Source: Paraperibacillus marinus (GTDB lineage: Bacteria > Bacillota > Bacilli > Bacillales > DSM-1321). Taken from it: a DNA stretch of 64,000 nucleotides. The notes beneath the pieces are model-generated. The model made no database searches. It saw nothing but the letters and a program-made list of their open reading frames with translations, and was not told the origin of the DNA. The stretch's first letter is position 1; every line of letters begins with the position of its first letter. This document shows, piece by piece, positions 60,560 to 64,000 of the stretch. A program made the translations under genes and the position numbers. Location of the stretch: assembly GCF_046237605.1 (NCBI RefSeq), contig NZ_CP143542.1:1674001-1738000 (forward strand). Direction: 5' to 3'.

Positions 60560-61210
60560 ATGGCCGACACACATACGTATTCAAAAAAAGAAGAGCTGGT
60601 CAATGCCATCACCCACGGCATTGGTGTATGCTTGAGCATTGCCGCTTTGGTTTTCCTCATCACATTCTCCGCAAGCGAAGGGACCGCGTGGCATGTTGTT
60701 TCCTTCATTATATTTGGCGTGACCATGCTGCTTCTATATGTATCTTCGACTTTGGTACATAGCTTTCCACCTGGAAAAGCTAAGGATATATTCGAGATTT
60801 TTGATCACTCTGCAATCTATCTTTTCATTGCAGGAACATACACCCCCTTCACCTTGATTGTGATCAAGGGTGCACTTGGATGGAGCCTGCTGGGGATTGT
60901 GTGGGGAATCGCGGTCGTTGGGGTTATATTCAAGTCATTCTTTGTCAAAAGGTTCCTTTATCTTTCAACCGTTCTATACATAGTTATGGGCTGGCTCATT
61001 GTCATTGCCTGGGGTCCGCTCGCTGAATCGCTTCCTGCGGGAGGTCTGCAGCTTTTGGTAGCCGGCGGTATTTTATATACCATAGGAGCTGTATTTTATG
61101 TATGGAGAGGATTTCCCTTTCACCATGCAATCTGGCATCTCTTTGTATTAGGCGGCACAGCGGCCCATTTCTTTGCAGTATTGAAGTATGTACTGCCGAT
61201 TACAATCTGA
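60560..61210 (+). CDS. Hemolysin III / PAQR family membrane protein
   Basis: 216 residues with seven membrane segments. EELVNAITHGIGVCLSIAALV, STLVHSFPPGKAKDIFEIFDHSAIYLFIAGTYTPF and the C-terminal WHLFVLGGTAAHFFAV carry the conserved Ser/His/Asp metal ligands of the PAQR superfamily (B. subtilis YplQ/YqfA relatives). Probably a membrane hydrolase or lipid-homeostasis protein; haemolytic activity is only a historical label. AGGGGGCG precedes the ATG. Confidence 0.92.
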   Translation: MADTHTYSKKEELVNAITHGIGVCLSIAALVFLITFSASEGTAWHVVSFIIFGVTMLLLYVSSTLVHSFPPGKAKDIFEIFDHSAIYLFIAGTYTPFTLIVIKGALGWSLLGIVWGIAVVGVIFKSFFVKRFLYLSTVLYIVMGWLIVIAWGPLAESLPAGGLQLLVAGGILYTIGAVFYVWRGFPFHHAIWHLFVLGGTAAHFFAVLKYVLPITI

Positions 61211-61217
61211 TTGTCTT

Positions 61218-61245
61218 CCTGCCCAGGGCCTGGGCAGGTTTTTTT
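61218..61245 (+). terminator. Terminator after the hemolysin III gene
   Basis: CCTGCCCA/TGGGCAGG followed by seven T. Confidence 0.92.
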
Positions 61246-61277
61246 GAACAAAACCAATTGCAGCGGGAGAGAGAGAA

Positions 61278-62159
61278 ATGGAAGTAATTGAACCAGCCGC
61301 TTCACAGCTGGATGAGTGGATGACGCGCTATGTGCCGGACCGTGACATCCTATTCCTGAGCGGTGAAGATTTTCATGTATTTAAGAGGTTTCTCGGAAAT
61401 GTACTTATCTTTCCTAGAACAGAATTTATGAACCATTCTTTTTATAATGATGTGCAATTAGCAAGCAGCTATGAATACTGGAATATCTCATCAGAGGCTG
61501 AATTGATCATAGCTGCACCTCCCGGCTGGTATTCTAAACTGCCGCGCGAAATTCAATTGTCCTTAAATGAAATCCAGGTCCGGATGCAAAGGGGACTTAT
61601 TCTTAATCTGCCACAGGTTAAGAGGCATGAGTTCCCGGTACAATATATTGTGGAAGATAGCCAGGGATTATATATGGTTCTCCACTGTGATATGTGGAAA
61701 AGCCTGGATCGGGAAAAGAAGCATGGTCTTTTAAAAGAGACAGCCCGGGAGTGGGATACCTGGGTTTGTGAGGAAATCCCGGAAACGGCGCCGGATCATT
61801 TAAGGAAATATGCCAATTCCTTTCCAGTCAGAGCAGGGAGCAACTGCCTGGCGTCATCCTTATATGCTGCATCGGGAGACGAATGGATTCTTCATGAATG
61901 GGTCCATCAAAAGACGTTCTTGAATGGAATTACCCTGGCTGGATTTTCAGTTAAGAAACAGGGAATGCCGGAACCAGGAGACATAATTACCTGGGAAAAC
62001 GATAAAGGAGTCATTCAGCACGCGTCCTTCCACATCGGAGATCTTCTCTTTTTCAACAAGAATGGCCAAACATTTTTTAATCCCTGGAAAATTGTCCATC
62101 TCTCCGTTCTCCAGGAAGAATGGGGACATCTGAAATTAAAGATTTATAGCAGAGGATAA
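61278..62159 (+). CDS. Hypothetical protein with possible NlpC/P60-like C-terminal domain
   Basis: 293 residues, no signal peptide. The first 170 residues are an unrecognised alpha/beta part (DRDILFLSGEDFHVFKRFLGNVLIFP...). The C-terminal 120 have a Cys at the start of a helix (GSNCLASSLYAAS), then PGDIITWEND, IQHASFHIGDLLFFNKNG and FFNPWKIV, which is the order Cys-turn-His seen in papain-like NlpC/P60 and related cysteine peptidases. That is a pattern match only. GGGAGAGAG precedes the ATG. Transcribed alone. Confidence 0.7.
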   Translation: MEVIEPAASQLDEWMTRYVPDRDILFLSGEDFHVFKRFLGNVLIFPRTEFMNHSFYNDVQLASSYEYWNISSEAELIIAAPPGWYSKLPREIQLSLNEIQVRMQRGLILNLPQVKRHEFPVQYIVEDSQGLYMVLHCDMWKSLDREKKHGLLKETAREWDTWVCEEIPETAPDHLRKYANSFPVRAGSNCLASSLYAASGDEWILHEWVHQKTFLNGITLAGFSVKKQGMPEPGDIITWENDKGVIQHASFHIGDLLFFNKNGQTFFNPWKIVHLSVLQEEWGHLKLKIYSRG

Positions 62160-62184
62160 AAAAGAACCGTCGCGATAGATAAAA

Positions 62185-62212
62185 GGGGGCCGGGTAACCG
62201 GCCTCCTTATTA
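62185..62212 (+). terminator. Terminator after the NlpC-like gene
   Basis: GGGGGCCGG/CCGGCCTCC around GTAA, then TTATTATTT. The region 62213-62466 shows nothing I can name. Confidence 0.8.
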
Positions 62213-62466
62213 TTTATAGCTGCCTGCAAGCATACCAGGCTTGGAGCAGTATAAGACATCTTGCTTTTCTTCGGTCGGGAAAGCATGACGAAATTGGCTC
62301 TGCCTGGCGGGTAATTATATCCTGAAATACGGAGGGCGGTTTTTACAATTCCCCATCTCCCGACAAATAAATTCCCTCATACATGAGCAAAATAAGATTA
62401 AGAAATGAGGTTTAAGGATATTAACTAACTAGACACATAAAACATCATGGAGAAACAGGTGAGTGT

Positions 62467-63321
62467 ATGCTTGGAATTATTTATGCATTGCTGCCCGCCA
62501 TAGCCTGGGGCAGCCTTGTGCTCGTGAGTGTGAAGCTTGGCGGCAATTCTTACAGCCAGACGCTCGGCATTTCAATCGGAGCGTTTATTTTTTCTGTATT
62601 CATCTTTTTATTTAAGACCCCGGATATTACTCCCTTTATCTTTTTAATTGGTTTTATTTCCGGATTTTCATGGGCAATCGGCCAATTGAACCAATTGGCA
62701 AGTGTTGAATATGTGGGTGTTTCCAAAGCGGTGCCCATCTCAACAGGGATGCAGCTTGTGGCTACATCCGCATTTGGTGTGCTGGTCTTCAATGAATGGA
62801 ATACCAAGGCAGCCATCATCCTCGGCATTATATCCCTGGCCCTGATCATTGGAGGGGTCCTTTTAATTTCATCCGGGCAGAAGGAGGAGGATGAAAAAGG
62901 AGGAGAACTGAAGCGGGGCATTATGACACTGCTGATTTCAACTGCAGGATTTGCAGGGTATGTGGTCATCATCAGGTGGTTCAATATAGGCGGCTGGGAG
63001 GCCGTGCTGCCTCAATCAGTGGGGATGGCATCGGGTGCATTGCTCATGTCGTTCAAGCATAAGCCTTTTACAAAGTTTGCCGTCAGAAATATATTAACTG
63101 GATTGATGTGGGCAGCCGGAAATCTGGGACTTCTTCTGGCTATCCCTTTGATAGGCGTGGCAGTCAGCTTTTCCATGTCACAGATGGGCATCATCATATC
63201 CACTTTAGGCGGGATATTCCTGCTTGGCGAGAAAAAGACGAAAAAGCAGCTGATCTTCGTCATTATCGGCAGTCTGCTTATTATTGCAGGCGGTGTGATA
63301 CTCGGAGTAACCAAAAAATAG
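62467..63321 (+). CDS. glcU: Glucose uptake protein GlcU (GRP/DMT transporter)
   Basis: 284 residues with ten membrane segments. GIIYALLPAIAWGSLVLVSVKLGG, WAIGQLNQLASVEYVGVSKAVPISTGMQLV and the C-terminal GVAVSFSMSQMGIIISTLGGIFLLGEKKTKKQ are GlcU/RhaT-like GRP transporter signatures. It imports glucose with H+; paired with glucose dehydrogenase 12 bases downstream, it feeds non-phosphorylated glucose oxidation in the developing or germinating spore, as known for B. subtilis. Confidence 0.94.
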   Translation: MLGIIYALLPAIAWGSLVLVSVKLGGNSYSQTLGISIGAFIFSVFIFLFKTPDITPFIFLIGFISGFSWAIGQLNQLASVEYVGVSKAVPISTGMQLVATSAFGVLVFNEWNTKAAIILGIISLALIIGGVLLISSGQKEEDEKGGELKRGIMTLLISTAGFAGYVVIIRWFNIGGWEAVLPQSVGMASGALLMSFKHKPFTKFAVRNILTGLMWAAGNLGLLLAIPLIGVAVSFSMSQMGIIISTLGGIFLLGEKKTKKQLIFVIIGSLLIIAGGVILGVTKK

Positions 63322-63333
63322 GAGGGATTATAG

Positions 63334-64000
63334 ATGTATAAGGATTTAGAAGGCAAGACGGCGCTGGTAACAGGAGGAGCGAGCGGTATCGGCAGGGCAG
63401 CTGCTGAGCGGCTTGCCGCAGAAGGTGTCAAGGTAGTCATCAATTACCGTTCTAAAGATAATGAAGCAGAAGAATTGGCAGAACAAATCAAGGCTCAAGG
63501 CGGCCAGGCCGCTATAATCAAAGGCGATGTTACAAACGAGGAAGATGTTAAGGAAATGATTCAATTTGCTGTCCGGACATTTGGCACCCTGGATATTATG
63601 ATCAATAATGCAGGTATTGAAAATGAAGTTCCTACAGAAGAGCTTTCACTTGAAGATTGGAATAAAGTGATCAGCGTGAATCTGACTGGCATGTTCTTAG
63701 GCAGCAGGGAAGCGATCAAGCATATGCTGGAGCATGATATTAAAGGATCTGTCATCAATATGTCCTCGGTACATGATCGTATTCCTTGGCCGCATTTCAC
63801 ACATTATGCAGCGAGTAAAGGCGGTGTCAAGATGATGACCGAGACACTGGCGCTTGAATATGCTCCAAAGGGGATACGAGTAAATAATATTTCCCCCGGA
63901 GCAATCGATACCCCTATTAACGCTGAAAAGTTTGAAGATCCGAAGGCGAAAGAGGAAGTCATCAATCTGATCCCGATGGGCTATATCGGAAAACCGGAAG
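63334..64000 (+). CDS. gdh: Glucose 1-dehydrogenase (SDR family), cut by window edge
   Basis: 222 residues are visible, C-terminus beyond the window. ATG 63334 with AGGAGGGATT upstream. Short-chain dehydrogenase motifs: TGGASGIG (NAD(P) binding), NNAGIEN, catalytic Ser in INMSSVHDR, and YAASKGG (Tyr/Lys). The sequence EVPTEELSLEDWNKVISVNLTG and the pairing with glcU identify Bacillus glucose 1-dehydrogenase, which oxidises beta-glucose to gluconolactone. Confidence 0.93.
   Translation, partial: MYKDLEGKTALVTGGASGIGRAAAERLAAEGVKVVINYRSKDNEAEELAEQIKAQGGQAAIIKGDVTNEEDVKEMIQFAVRTFGTLDIMINNAGIENEVPTEELSLEDWNKVISVNLTGMFLGSREAIKHMLEHDIKGSVINMSSVHDRIPWPHFTHYAASKGGVKMMTETLALEYAPKGIRVNNISPGAIDTPINAEKFEDPKAKEEVINLIPMGYIGKPE

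Overview
The window looks like chromosome from an endospore-forming member of the Bacillaceae with moderate G+C. It carries spo0M, yunB, yozE/yozD, a YjcZ-family spore peptide, GerT-like Hsp20, glcU-gdh, Ku/LigD, two S-box leaders, HutP control and a TnrA-type box. Gene order around deoD (yozE, yozD, yodL-like, deoD, yodJ-like, ctpA) resembles B. subtilis, but spo0M, a protein kinase and an insertion sequence are interleaved, so it is not B. subtilis itself.

Layout. 1-10.2 kb: truncated SGNH hydrolase, small sporulation-type genes, a kinase/Spo0M cluster, a complete IS3-family element sitting inside the spo0M terminator, then deoD, a lipoprotein carboxypeptidase and a CtpA-type protease. 10.3-15.8 kb is the accessory part: two compound dispersed-repeat blocks in opposite orientation flank a CobW-type GTPase, a decayed 2.4-kb Tn3-family transposon (38-bp end, remnant transposase, WYL regulator and DJ-1/PfpI gene as apparent cargo), a stress-type small protein and a MarR regulator. 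15.8-25.6 kb: CAP-domain secreted protein, Hsp20, MATE exporter, MurG paralogue, an acetyltransferase preceded by a tRNA-like element, amidohydrolase, carbonic anhydrase and small genes. 25.7-33.9 kb: dapF, divergent ligD/ku, PAP2 phosphatase, S-box-controlled metI, MOSC protein, yunB.

34.0-39.5 kb is a second S-box followed by a homocysteine methyltransferase/MTHFR fusion and cobalamin-dependent metH, which together with metI make a methionine supply route under SAM feedback. 39.5-45.6 kb is hutP-hutH-hutU-hutI with a HutP-dependent antitermination site; hutG is absent and an acetyltransferase follows. 45.7-50.1 kb is odhAB with a promoter overlapped by a cre-like site. 50.4-53.5 kb is a MoxR ATPase / DUF58 / membrane protein cluster. 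54-59.6 kb is a five-gene branched-chain amino acid type ABC transporter diverging from a tnrA-like gene across a perfect TnrA/GlnR box placed at about -50 from a -10 element. The end carries a SleB-type hydrolase, hemolysin III, an unrecognised protein, and the glucose uptake / glucose dehydrogenase pair cut by the window edge.

I do not see a defence island or a clearly new multi-gene system. The most unusual objects are the IS in a terminator loop, the degraded Tn3 cargo transposon, the tRNA-like element with an alternative hairpin upstream of an acetyltransferase, the dispersed repeat blocks, and a Lys/Ser-rich small protein next to a kinase. Most function calls rest on recognising family motifs by eye, without database searches.
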